A DNA stretch of 64,000 bases from Clostridia bacterium (GTDB taxonomy: Bacteria > Bacillota > Clostridia > Oscillospirales > Acutalibacteraceae), in assembly GCA_017937865.1 (NCBI GenBank), contig JAGBCU010000047.1:1-64000 (forward strand), given 5' to 3'. Of this stretch, positions 8,867-16,816 are shown piece by piece. The notes below the pieces were generated by a model, which saw only the letters and a list, made by a program, of their open reading frames with translations, was not told the DNA's origin and did no database searches. The number at the start of each line of letters is the position of its first letter. The stretch's first letter is position 1. Both the position numbers and the translations under genes were made by a program.

Positions 8867-8955
8867 ATGCATATGTGAGGTGTACAACACACCCAAACTA
8901 AAGAAAACATCTTATGATTTATTGCCCTAAATCATAGGATGTTTTCTTTTTTAAC
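8867..8955 (+). ncRNA. Putative short RNA, plus strand of a convergent pair
   Basis: Downstream of the promoter at 8832-8860 the sequence holds a small hairpin (GGTGT/ACACC, about 8879-8893) and then the 21-bp stem at 8900-8949 ending in T. No open frame of useful length starts here. It converges on a minus-strand transcript that uses the same hairpin as terminator, an arrangement known from par/Fst-type type I toxin-antitoxin loci. No toxin peptide was recognised. Confidence 0.4.
8900..8950. terminator. Bidirectional terminator between convergent short transcripts
   Basis: Arms 8900-8920 and 8929-8949 pair over 21 bp with a few mismatches or G-U pairs around an 8-nt loop. T-rich tracts follow on both strands. 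It ends both the plus- and minus-strand short RNAs. Confidence 0.8.
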
Positions 8956-9010
8956 ACAATCATACTGCTTCACCTCACTTAAAAACATAAACTGCACATT
9001 TTTCTAGTGC
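8900..9010 (-). ncRNA. Putative short RNA, minus strand of a convergent pair
   Basis: A perfect consensus promoter (9017-9045) drives a transcript of about 110 nt that ends at the shared hairpin. It contains GTGAGGTG, a good ribosome site, six bases before an ATG whose frame is only 14 codons (start MIVLKKKTSYDLGQ), most of it inside the terminator stem. Either it encodes this micro-peptide, it is a decayed toxin mRNA, or it is a regulatory RNA. Bases 9046-9311 upstream are AT-rich and show nothing further. Confidence 0.45.
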
Positions 9011-9016
9011 TTTATC

Positions 9017-9045
9017 ATTATAACAAAACTAGAATATTTTGTCAA
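9017..9045 (-). promoter_or_regulatory. Perfect sigma A-type promoter on the minus strand
   Basis: TTGACA (complement of 9040-9045), 17-nt spacer, TATAAT (complement of 9017-9022). Every consensus base is present, yet no normal gene lies downstream before the terminator at 8900-8950, which argues for a short RNA product. Confidence 0.8.
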
Positions 9046-9311
9046 CTTCGACACACAACATCTTGTGTCTTATTGATTATTTTTGTTTAATTTGTCAATA
9101 TATTGCGTTTTTTGTCAAATTCTGTCAAATTTATTTAAATATTTTTAGCAACTTATTGTGCCAAATTGCTAATTCTCGCTGTTGTTTAATTTCACTATAA
9201 TATCAGATTACTAAAAAATGTTTACTTAAACAAAAACAGCAGAGTGAAATAGACCCCACTGTTTTTCCTTACTATGTAGATTCAAGTATATATGCACTAC
9301 AAAAGACATCT

Positions 9312-10532
9312 TCATTTTCTAACAAAACACAATTGATTTCCGTATTCTTTAGTTCTTTGAACACCTATGCTTTCCCAACCTGGAATAATGTTACGTAAAG
9401 CAAAACATATCTCATTTCCCAATTTTCGTGAACCTTTCGATTCTATTCCAAGTGCTTCTTCACAAATCATAGGAACACAAACATTATGTTCCTGTATATT
9501 TTCTAACCAGTTGGAAATCTGCTGTATCCCTCTTACTGTTAAAACTTTTCCGTTATTTCCTTCCAAAACAACACATCGCATTTCCCAACCTACTTTAGAT
9601 ACTGTAACAATACGTTCAATATCTATTCTATATTTTTTCATCCATATAGTTGCTTTCTTAACTAATTCTGTTTTATTCACAACCTCTATATTACGTTGAT
9701 TCGACCAGATTAAATAATCATCATAAAGTTTATCATCCGAAATGAAATATTCAGAATATTCTTCAAAAACTAATTCTTTGAAAAACGATGAAATGTCAGT
9801 AGTTGAAACAATTCTCGCACTGTTCTCATGAGTTTTATCACAAACATAAACATCTTCTCTTTTTGCAAAACTAAGTATCTTAATCTGTTCAATGATTTCT
9901 TTATGATTTCGTGACTCTATTTGATATGTCAGCAATAGTTCTTTTTTTATAATGGGATAGTCTTTTTCTCTAATATATTTTCCATCATTTAAATAATAAA
10001 TTGTTCCGTTGATTGTTTTTATTGAAAATTGCTCAATAATTTTATTTGCAATATCTGTACTAATAACATTTGTCTTTCTTTTTTGTTTTTCAACTTTTTC
10101 TATAATATCTTCTTTTGCACTATGTAGTACTTGAGTATTGTATCCAAATTCATCTTCATTTGACCTGTTTTCAAGTATCAATTTGCTCTCCAAACATTTT
10201 GCTTCGCTTTCTGATAATCCAGCTGCTATTATTTCATGCTTGAAATTTATCCATCCAAAAGTTTGAATTGCTTTATAAAATTTCTTTTGAGTTTCATATC
10301 CTGCGCCCTCATTCCAACGAGCATTTGGCAAATTTTTTGTTATGCCAATATACACCTTACCATTAGGTGCAGTATGTTTATACACCAAGTGAAGTTCAGT
10401 ACTGTACAATGTTTCTTGAAGTTTTTCCAATAATTTTAACTTTAATTCAATGCTTTCTATTGCCGAAAACACATACGAATCTTTACAATTAAAATCATTA
10501 AATTTACTTTTAATTAAATCGATATCATTCAT
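9312..10532 (-). CDS. GIY-YIG nuclease domain protein
   Basis: A 406-residue protein starting at ATG 10532 after AAGGAG. Residues 48-130 form a GIY-YIG domain: VYK (Y51), VYIGIT (61-65), ARW (R72) and a conserved Glu near 115 are all present, so it should be able to cut DNA. The remaining 270 residues are not recognised and may bind DNA. A -10 TATAAT with TTGCTT lies upstream on the minus strand and overlaps the spoVT promoter region. It lies in the cassette between the two spoVT 5' copies, an arrangement expected of a free-standing homing endonuclease. It could also be a phage-defence or repair nuclease. Confidence 0.75.
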   Translation of the reverse strand: MNDIDLIKSKFNDFNCKDSYVFSAIESIELKLKLLEKLQETLYSTELHLVYKHTAPNGKVYIGITKNLPNARWNEGAGYETQKKFYKAIQTFGWINFKHEIIAAGLSESEAKCLESKLILENRSNEDEFGYNTQVLHSAKEDIIEKVEKQKRKTNVISTDIANKIIEQFSIKTINGTIYYLNDGKYIREKDYPIIKKELLLTYQIESRNHKEIIEQIKILSFAKREDVYVCDKTHENSARIVSTTDISSFFKELVFEEYSEYFISDDKLYDDYLIWSNQRNIEVVNKTELVKKATIWMKKYRIDIERIVTVSKVGWEMRCVVLEGNNGKVLTVRGIQQISNWLENIQEHNVCVPMICEEALGIESKGSRKLGNEICFALRNIIPGWESIGVQRTKEYGNQLCFVRK

Positions 10533-10585
10533 TGAAACCACTCCTTTGATACCTCTCACAAATATATTATACCACAACAAAACTA

Positions 10586-10766
10586 AAAAGCAAATTCACA
10601 CAGTATAAATTCCCTTTAATCACAAATACTAACAACATAATTTGAGTTTAAGGAGAATGATATATATGAAAGCAACCGGGATTGTGAGAAGAATTGATGA
10701 TTTAGGAAGGGTTGTTATTCCTAAAGAAATCAGAAGGACACTTCGTATTCGTGAGGGAGACCCTTT
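10586..10766 (+). repeat. Direct repeat copy B: spoVT promoter and first 34 codons (intact gene)
   Basis: Matches copy A at 8137-8318 from AAAAAG upstream of the promoter to the 20-bp identical core 10747-10766. Beyond the core the intact spoVT coding sequence continues. The two copies bracket a cassette of about 2.3 kb. Confidence 0.9.
10603..10631 (+). promoter_or_regulatory. Sigma G/F-like promoter of spoVT
   Basis: GTATA at 10603-10607, 17-nt spacer, AATACTA at 10625-10631, close to the forespore consensus -10 CATACTA. The same spacing and -35 are kept in the diverged copy at 8154-8182, while the spacer sequence differs, which supports function. Confidence 0.65.
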
Positions 10767-11205
10767 GGAAATATTTACTGCAAGTGATGGGGAGGTTATT
10801 TTTAAAAAATACTCCCCTATGGGTGAGCTTTTGCAGTTTTCGGGGCAATATTCCGAGGTACTCAGCAGGACTTCGGGGATGCCCGTTCTTATTACCGACC
10901 GTGACCACGTTATTTCCGCCTCGGGAATTCCCAAAAAAGATGTACTTGAAAAGCACTTATCAAAAGATGCCGAAGAATTAATGGAAAACAGAGAAAGCTA
11001 CGTTAAAAAGAGTAATTCCGATGTATTTTATCCCGTTGATAATTCTGATTTAGAAGCAGCTCTTGTTTTTCCTATTATTGCTTCGGGTGATATCGGTGGC
11101 GGTGTTATTTTCCTTTCTGATGAAAACAAGTCTATCCCCTCTGAAACTGAAATTAAGCTTGCTCAGGTTGCGGCTGCTTTTCTCGGTAAACAAATGGAAG
11201 AATAA
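10666..11205 (+). CDS. spoVT: Stage V sporulation transcription factor SpoVT
   Basis: A 179-residue protein, the normal length for SpoVT (178 in B. subtilis). Residues 1-50 are the AbrB-type swapped-hairpin DNA-binding domain (GIVRRIDDLGRVVIPKEIRR), and residues about 56-179 form a GAF-like domain. SpoVT acts late in the forespore, tuning sigma G genes. ATG 10666 is chosen because AAGGAG lies eight bases upstream; a TTG at 10642 has none. It has a sigma G-like promoter. The first 34 residues are repeated in the fragment at 8218. Confidence 0.95.
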   Translation: MKATGIVRRIDDLGRVVIPKEIRRTLRIREGDPLEIFTASDGEVIFKKYSPMGELLQFSGQYSEVLSRTSGMPVLITDRDHVISASGIPKKDVLEKHLSKDAEELMENRESYVKKSNSDVFYPVDNSDLEAALVFPIIASGDIGGGVIFLSDENKSIPSETEIKLAQVAAAFLGKQMEE

Positions 11206-11226
11206 TCAACTTGTAATGCGCAATTC

Positions 11227-11305
11227 TGTACCACCCACCGCTAACGCGGTCCCCCCTCCTTTTTGTTTCACAAAAAAGAGGGATAGGCTTCGCAAACCTA
11301 TAAAT
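11227..11305. repeat. Dispersed palindromic repeat
   Basis: TACCACCCACCGC followed by an imperfect palindrome (CCCCTCCTTTTTG with CAAAAAAGAGGG) and GGATAGGCTTCGCA. The same two blocks recur at 52579-52592 and 52670-52716, where they are separated by other sequence. It lies downstream of spoVT and may also serve as its terminator. Confidence 0.75.
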
Positions 11306-11461
11306 AATAAAATAAGGACAAGTACACAAAATAGTTTTATTTGATTTGTGCAACCCTACAAAACCACTAATCAAATGATTTTATTCATTGTAAAACAACA
11401 CTTCTTATGTTAAAATAAACTTGTGAGTTTATGTGCAGTTTTTAACGTAAGAGGTGATTTT

Positions 11462-12202
11462 TTGGCATCAAGAAAAGAACGTACTGAGGCTTTGGCTACA
11501 AACTTAAATATATACGTTAGTGATGCTCATATTTTCACTTCTGACGCTATTGTTCTGGCAGACTTTTGTGCACCGCGTCATAAAGACAAATGCTGTGATT
11601 TAGGAACGGGTAACGGTATTATTCCGTTATTATGGTTAAGAGATTACAAGCCTGCTGAAATTGTAGGTGTTGAGCTTTCGGAAAGTGCAGTTAAGCTTTT
11701 TAGCAAGACTCTTAAAGAAAACAATATTGAAGATAAGATTTCAATTGTTCATAACGATTTAAGAAAGCTAAAGGGCGTTTTACCAAATGAATATTATGAC
11801 ATTGTAAGCATTAACCCGCCCTATAAAAAGCTTGGTACAGGTATTGTGAACGACGGTGAGGATTACAAAAACGCCCGTCACGAATTCACCTGCACTCTTG
11901 AGGATGCGGCGAAGGCTGCCTCTACCCTGCTAAAATTCGGAGGTAGATTTTGCATCTGTCAACGTCCCGAAAGGCTACCCGATATTTTTGCGGCAATGAG
12001 AAAATACAAAATTGAGCCTAAATCTATGAGAGAGGTTATTCAAAGAACAGGAAAAGAGCCTAACCTCGTTATAGTCGAAGGTAAAAAGGGTTCTGCCCCC
12101 GGCTTCAGAATAAGAGAACCGCTTATTATTGAAAATGAAAACGGAAAATATTCGGAAGAAGCCGAAAAGCTTTTTTACGGTTATAAATATAAAGAAATAT
12201 AA
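11462..12202 (+). CDS. tRNA1(Val) (adenine-N6)-methyltransferase family protein (TrmN6/YabB-like)
   Basis: About 246 residues with a Rossmann methyltransferase fold: CCDLGTGNGIIPL is the SAM-binding motif I, VGVELSE is motif II, and SINPPYKK contains the NPPY catalytic motif of N6-adenine or N5-glutamine methyltransferases. Overall it matches COG4123 proteins, whose E. coli member methylates A37 of tRNA1-Val. TTG 11462 is preferred because AGAGGTG lies five bases upstream; the longer frame begins at GTG 11423. It is followed 20 bp later by the GPH transporter and is probably cotranscribed. Confidence 0.8.
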   Translation: MASRKERTEALATNLNIYVSDAHIFTSDAIVLADFCAPRHKDKCCDLGTGNGIIPLLWLRDYKPAEIVGVELSESAVKLFSKTLKENNIEDKISIVHNDLRKLKGVLPNEYYDIVSINPPYKKLGTGIVNDGEDYKNARHEFTCTLEDAAKAASTLLKFGGRFCICQRPERLPDIFAAMRKYKIEPKSMREVIQRTGKEPNLVIVEGKKGSAPGFRIREPLIIENENGKYSEEAEKLFYGYKYKEI

Positions 12203-12222
12203 ATTTTTCGGAGGGAAAACCA

Positions 12223-13743
12223 ATGGCAAAAACCAAAACCGACAAACCCAAGCAAGCAGGCTATATCGGAAGCAAAGAAAAATGGGCTTTCGCTATAGGC
12301 GGTTGCGGTCAGGGTATGATTTACGCGATGATGTCAAGCTACATAAGTGACTATTACGTTAACGTGCTTCATCTTCCGCTTATGTTTGTTCTTCTTTTGA
12401 TGCTCCTTGCCCGTGTATGGGATGCTATCAATGACCCGCTTATGGGTATGATTGTTGACAGACGTACAACAAAAAGAGGTAAATTAAAGCCTTATATTCT
12501 TTATGCGGCAGCACCGATAGCAATTTTCACAATACTTATGTATTTAAGCCCGAACCTTGATAAAACCTCTTTAATGGTTTATTCTGCTATCGTTTACGTT
12601 GGCTGGGGTATGCTTTACACAATGGCTGACGTTCCTTTCTGGAGCCTTCCTAACATTATGACCCCTAAGGCTGACGAAAGAGGTAACGTTTTATCCTTCG
12701 GTAAAACTATAAACGGTATCGGTTCAGCTGTGCCAGAGGTGCTTTTCCTTATTTGCGGATTTGTTATTCCGATTCTTTTCGCAGGTAGCGACCCTCTTAC
12801 TCAAGAAAAGAGAAAATATCTTTTAATGGCTATCGTTACTGTTGGTATAGGTATTATTCTTTACACAAGAACTTACTTTAAGGTTAAAGAAAGAGTTGTT
12901 ATTCCGCCTAAAACGCGTAAACCCGGTGAGCCTACTACACTTTCAAGACTTTTTAAATGCAAGCCCCTTATGCTTGTTGTTGCAATGGGTGTGCTTTCAA
13001 GCGGTAGATATATGGTTCAGGCTGCTGCTATTCACGTTGCAAGATACGGCTTCTATATCGGTCCCGACCTTGCTACACTTACAGCGGACGAAAGAATTGC
13101 CGCCATATCTCAAAGTGTTTCAACAGTTAAAACCATTTTCCAGGTATGCGCTATCGTTGGTATGTTTGGTGCAATGCTCTTTATGCCCGCTCTTATGAAG
13201 AAATTCCAGTACCACAAAATCGTTATCACAACCTGCATTTTAGGCTTTGTTTCCAGCATTTTCACAACCCTTATCGGTTGGTTTGCTCCCAGCGAATATT
13301 CACTTTACGTTTGTATCCCCTTTATCATCATTTCTTGTATTCCTTTAGGTGTTATTAACAATATCTCAATAGCTATGATTGGCGACTGTCTTGACTATAT
13401 GGAGCTTAAAACAGGCTTCCGCGACAACGCTCTCGGCTCAGCTTGTCAAGGCTTCGTAAACAAGTTAGGTAACGCTTTTGCTACTTGCGGTATCGTTTTA
13501 ATGTATATGTTTATTGATATTGACCCCGCTCAAATGCTTTCATCAACCGCTGTTATCGCAGCAACAGAGCTTTCAAAAACACAGAACTTCGCAATGTTCT
13601 CCCTTGTTTCAATAGTTCCCGGTGTAAGTATGCTTCTTTGTGCTATTCCTATGTTCTTCTACAAAATTGACGGTATGAAGCCTCAGATTGAAAAAGAGCT
13701 TGCAGAACGCAGAAAACAAAGCGGTGTTAAAATTGATGAGTAA
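12223..13743 (+). CDS. GPH-family (MelB-like) sugar:cation symporter
   Basis: A 506-residue membrane protein with about 12 helices. DAINDPLMGMIVDRRTTKRG is the family signature with the cation-binding Asp pair (DxxxDP), and KLKPYILY follows in the first cytoplasmic loop. CGGAGG precedes ATG 12223. It belongs to the same family as the protein at 6527-8071 but is clearly a different subgroup. Neighbours (methyltransferase, FAD enzyme) do not indicate the substrate. Confidence 0.87.
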   Translation: MAKTKTDKPKQAGYIGSKEKWAFAIGGCGQGMIYAMMSSYISDYYVNVLHLPLMFVLLLMLLARVWDAINDPLMGMIVDRRTTKRGKLKPYILYAAAPIAIFTILMYLSPNLDKTSLMVYSAIVYVGWGMLYTMADVPFWSLPNIMTPKADERGNVLSFGKTINGIGSAVPEVLFLICGFVIPILFAGSDPLTQEKRKYLLMAIVTVGIGIILYTRTYFKVKERVVIPPKTRKPGEPTTLSRLFKCKPLMLVVAMGVLSSGRYMVQAAAIHVARYGFYIGPDLATLTADERIAAISQSVSTVKTIFQVCAIVGMFGAMLFMPALMKKFQYHKIVITTCILGFVSSIFTTLIGWFAPSEYSLYVCIPFIIISCIPLGVINNISIAMIGDCLDYMELKTGFRDNALGSACQGFVNKLGNAFATCGIVLMYMFIDIDPAQMLSSTAVIAATELSKTQNFAMFSLVSIVPGVSMLLCAIPMFFYKIDGMKPQIEKELAERRKQSGVKIDE

Positions 13744-13775
13744 TTAATCCCAAATTTTTAAAGAAGGTTATTTAA

Positions 13776-15173
13776 ATGAAATACGATGTTGTAATCGTAG
13801 GTGCCGGTCCCGCCGGTATATTTACAGCTCTTGAAATGAGAAAGCTTGGTTCTAAAAAATCAATTCTCATTGTTGAAAAGGGTCAACCCGTTGAGAAAAG
13901 AAGCTGTCCTAAAGCTAAAACAAAGCAATGCGTAAACTGTAAGCCCTATTGCCATATAACTACCGGCTTTTCAGGTGCAGGTGCGTTTTCAGACGGTAAG
14001 CTTTCATTAAGCTACGAGGTTGGCGGCGACCTCCCCTCTCTTATCGGTGAGGATTTCGCTCAAGAGCTTATTAATTACACAGACAAGATATATCTTGAAT
14101 TCGGTGCTGACGAGCATATTGAGGGTATAAGCAACGATAACGAGGTTAAGGAAATACGTAAAAATGCTATTCAAGCAGGCTTAAAGCTTGTTGATTGCCC
14201 CATCCGTCACCTTGGCACGGAAAAGGCACAAACTCTTTACCTTGAAATTGAAAACCATTTAAGAAACAACAACGTTGATATGATGTTCGGTTACGAATGT
14301 AACGATATTCTTATTGAAGACGGTGTTTGTAAGGGCGTTTTTATCAGTAAAGGTGACGACAAGCAACAAATTGATGCTGACAAAATTGTTGTTGCTACCG
14401 GCAGACGTGGTGCAGATTGGCTCGAAAAGCTTTGCACAGAGCACGGCATTGAGCATCAGGCAGGTACGGTTGATATCGGTGTCAGAGTTGAGGTTCGTAA
14501 CGAGGTTATGGAAAAGGTTAACCGTGTGCTTTACGAATCAAAGCTTATCGGTTATCCAAAGCCCTTTAAAAATAAGGTTCGTACCTTCTGCCAGAATCCC
14601 GGTGGCTTTGTAAGTCAGGAAAACTACGATAACGACCTTGCGGTTGTTAACGGCCACTCTTACAAGGAAAAGAAATCAAACAACACAAACGTTGCTATTC
14701 TTTGCTCTCACAACTTTAACCAACCCTTTAATCAGCCTATTGAATACGCTCAAAAGGTTGGCGAGCTTACTAATATGCTTGGCGCAGGTCACATTCTTGT
14801 TCAACGCTACGGCGATATTCTTGACGGTAAAAGAACATGGCCTAAAGAGCTTGCACAGTCAAACCTACGCCCATCACTCCCCGATGCCGTTGCAGGTGAT
14901 ATCACGGCGGCAATGCCTTACAGAGCGATGACAAACATCATCAACTTTATTCAGGCAGTTGACCACGTTGTACCCGGCTTCGCATCAACCGAAACACTCC
15001 TTTACTCCCCCGAGCTTAAGTTTTACAGTAATAAAATTAAAATGGATACCGAGCTTAACACAAGCGTTAAAGGTCTTCATTGCTTAGGCGACTCATCCGG
15101 TTGGACAAGAGGTCTTATGATGGCTTCTGTTATGGGTGTTTTAATGGGTAGAAAGATTGTTGAAGAAGAATAA
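13776..15173 (+). CDS. FAD-dependent dehydrogenase, COG2509 type
   Basis: A 465-residue protein with the N-terminal dinucleotide motif VVIVGAGPAGIFTAL and a second ADP-binding segment KIVVATGRRGADW. The Cys-rich stretch CPKAKTKQCVNCKPYC (about residues 45-60) followed by GFSGAGAFSDGK is characteristic of the uncharacterised COG2509 dehydrogenases. The Cys cluster may be redox-active or hold a metal. AAGAAGG precedes ATG 13776. It closes an apparent three-gene run, with a terminator at 15185-15215. Reaction unknown. Confidence 0.85.
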   Translation: MKYDVVIVGAGPAGIFTALEMRKLGSKKSILIVEKGQPVEKRSCPKAKTKQCVNCKPYCHITTGFSGAGAFSDGKLSLSYEVGGDLPSLIGEDFAQELINYTDKIYLEFGADEHIEGISNDNEVKEIRKNAIQAGLKLVDCPIRHLGTEKAQTLYLEIENHLRNNNVDMMFGYECNDILIEDGVCKGVFISKGDDKQQIDADKIVVATGRRGADWLEKLCTEHGIEHQAGTVDIGVRVEVRNEVMEKVNRVLYESKLIGYPKPFKNKVRTFCQNPGGFVSQENYDNDLAVVNGHSYKEKKSNNTNVAILCSHNFNQPFNQPIEYAQKVGELTNMLGAGHILVQRYGDILDGKRTWPKELAQSNLRPSLPDAVAGDITAAMPYRAMTNIINFIQAVDHVVPGFASTETLLYSPELKFYSNKIKMDTELNTSVKGLHCLGDSSGWTRGLMMASVMGVLMGRKIVEEE

Positions 15174-15184
15174 TTCATAAAAAT

Positions 15185-15215
15185 CACCTCTCGTTTTTTA
15201 ACGAGGGGTGTTTTC
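15185..15215 (+). terminator. Rho-independent terminator
   Basis: Arms CACCTCTCGTT and AACGAGGGGTG pair over 11 bp with one G-U and are followed by TTTT. It separates the FAD enzyme from tspO. Confidence 0.85.
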
Positions 15216-15268
15216 ATATTTCGCATAATTCGGTGAAAAATATAATATATTTTACAGGAGGTGCGAAT

Positions 15269-15745
15269 ATGGTTTTAAATTTCGATATTAAAAAGCTTTT
15301 GAAAAACGTTGCTATTCCCGTTTTGGTTGGTGCATTAGCAGGCTTTCTTACAAAAAATGACGTAAATGAATTTATGGAAACTGCTAACAAGCCTTTCTTT
15401 ATGCCACCCGGTTGGCTTTTTCCTGTTGCGTGGACAATTCTTTACGTTTTAATGGGTGTTGCGGCTTATTTTATTGATATTTCAAAGGCTATAGATAAAG
15501 ATAAGGCTTTACTCGTTTATTATGCTCAGCTCTTTTTTAACTTTGTCTGGAGCTTTATCTTCTTTACCGCAGGGAAATATTTATTTGCTTTCGTGTGGAT
15601 AATAGTTTTATGGTTATTGATTTTGCTGACAATAATCAAGTTTAAAAAGATTGACACAAGAACGGTTTTATTGTTAGCCCCCTATCTTGTTTGGGTTACC
15701 TTTGCCGCAATTTTGAATTTGAGTATTTATATTTTAAACAGATAA
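15269..15745 (+). CDS. TspO/MBR family membrane protein
   Basis: A 158-residue protein with five membrane helices. FFMPPGWLFPVAWTILYVLM is the conserved TspO segment (PPxWxFxxxWxxLY), and the Trp/Phe-rich WSFIFF segment follows. TspO proteins bind porphyrins and cholesterol-like ligands and affect tetrapyrrole or stress responses; the bacterial role is unclear. AGGAGGTG is placed ideally before ATG 15269; the longer frame from 15233 has no ribosome site. It is flanked by terminators on both sides and thus monocistronic. Confidence 0.9.
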   Translation: MVLNFDIKKLLKNVAIPVLVGALAGFLTKNDVNEFMETANKPFFMPPGWLFPVAWTILYVLMGVAAYFIDISKAIDKDKALLVYYAQLFFNFVWSFIFFTAGKYLFAFVWIIVLWLLILLTIIKFKKIDTRTVLLLAPYLVWVTFAAILNLSIYILNR

Positions 15746-15781
15746 AAACAGCCGAAAGAATCAAAGTTCTTTCGGCTGTTT
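15746..15781. terminator. Bidirectional terminator between tspO and the convergent gene
   Basis: A 15-bp perfect stem (15746-15760 with 15767-15781) with A-rich and T-rich flanks serves the plus-strand tspO and the minus-strand gene ending at 15797. Confidence 0.85.
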
Positions 15782-15796
15782 AAATTATCGCTTTAT

Positions 15797-16816
15797 TCAG
15801 TTTAAAGTGAATAAGGGTTGTTCTTTATCGTAGTTTGAAGTCCAGATATTAATCTCATATTCTTCGAAAAGCTCGGGAATTGTAATATCCTTATCGTCAA
15901 GCTCTTTTTGTAATTCTGCCATTGAATATGAATCAAACTTGCAACGAATCATTTTAATATTATCATACTCGGTTGCCATAAATTTCCAATCAAACTTCTT
16001 TCCGCCTTTTTCAAAGCCGAAGCAAAGGAAATTATTTTCGAAATTGTTGTTAAGTGCTTTGTAAGCATCTTCATCAGCAAAATAAATATCAACCCAAATA
16101 AACTCATCTGCTTTTGTAACATCTACAGCTTTAACACCCTCTGCAAGCTCAGAAACGTCAGCAGGGGTTTTAGCATAGTTTTTATTGTACTCTTCGCAGG
16201 TTATTGAGTAATTACCAATAACAGTTCTACCTACGCCGTCATTTGTTTTATGCTGAAGATAAACGTTAAAATCAAGCGAAAAAATGTTTTTATTAGTTAC
16301 AGTAAACTGATCGGTAAGAGCTACTACGTTTGCAAAATCATCAAGCTTTGACAAGGTATATTCAACGCTTACACCGTCGCTTAAGAACTTAAGCTCACCG
16401 GGACAACCAATCTGAGAGCCGTTATTTACGTAGAAATAAAACACGGGAACGACGTCAACAAAAGAGCCACCGCCTGCAAAATGAGCATCAAGAAGGGTTT
16501 CTTCATCATCGAAAGTAACTGTAATCTTAACGCCGTCATCAGTCGCTTCTGCTGAATATTCTTTAATACCGCTTACGTGCTTTTTAATTTTTTCAAGCTC
16601 AATAATATTGTCCTCAGCGGGAGCCGAATCGGTTGTTTCAACCTCTTGAGTTGAAGCTTCAGTAGTAGATTTAATTTCATCAGCTTTTTCTTGAATAGCA
16701 GAAGAAAGAATAAATGTTACAGCTACTATAACAATTACCATAATCAATATAAGACCAAGTAAAAAAGGATTCTTCTGCACCTTATATGAAAAGCTTTTTT
16801 TATTCACATCACTCAT
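15797..16816 (-). CDS. Membrane-anchored extracytoplasmic protein of unknown function
   Basis: A 339-residue protein: a short cytoplasmic N-terminus, one membrane helix (PFLLGLILIMVIVIVAVTFI), a Thr/Glu-rich linker, then an exported domain of mostly beta-type sequence. ATG 16816 lies inside the end of the upstream ligase gene (8-nt overlap) and has GGAGG upstream, so the two are translationally coupled. A partner role for the adenylate-forming enzyme, for example in modifying a surface polymer, is only inferred. No known domain recognised. Confidence 0.65.
   Translation of the reverse strand: MSDVNKKSFSYKVQKNPFLLGLILIMVIVIVAVTFILSSAIQEKADEIKSTTEASTQEVETTDSAPAEDNIIELEKIKKHVSGIKEYSAEATDDGVKITVTFDDEETLLDAHFAGGGSFVDVVPVFYFYVNNGSQIGCPGELKFLSDGVSVEYTLSKLDDFANVVALTDQFTVTNKNIFSLDFNVYLQHKTNDGVGRTVIGNYSITCEEYNKNYAKTPADVSELAEGVKAVDVTKADEFIWVDIYFADEDAYKALNNNFENNFLCFGFEKGGKKFDWKFMATEYDNIKMIRCKFDSYSMAELQKELDDKDITIPELFEEYEINIWTSNYDKEQPLFTLN

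Noticed and set aside
8319..10585. Conventional integrative element with integrase
   Set aside because: No tyrosine or serine recombinase or transposase frame is present between the direct repeats; only the GIY-YIG nuclease could act on DNA.
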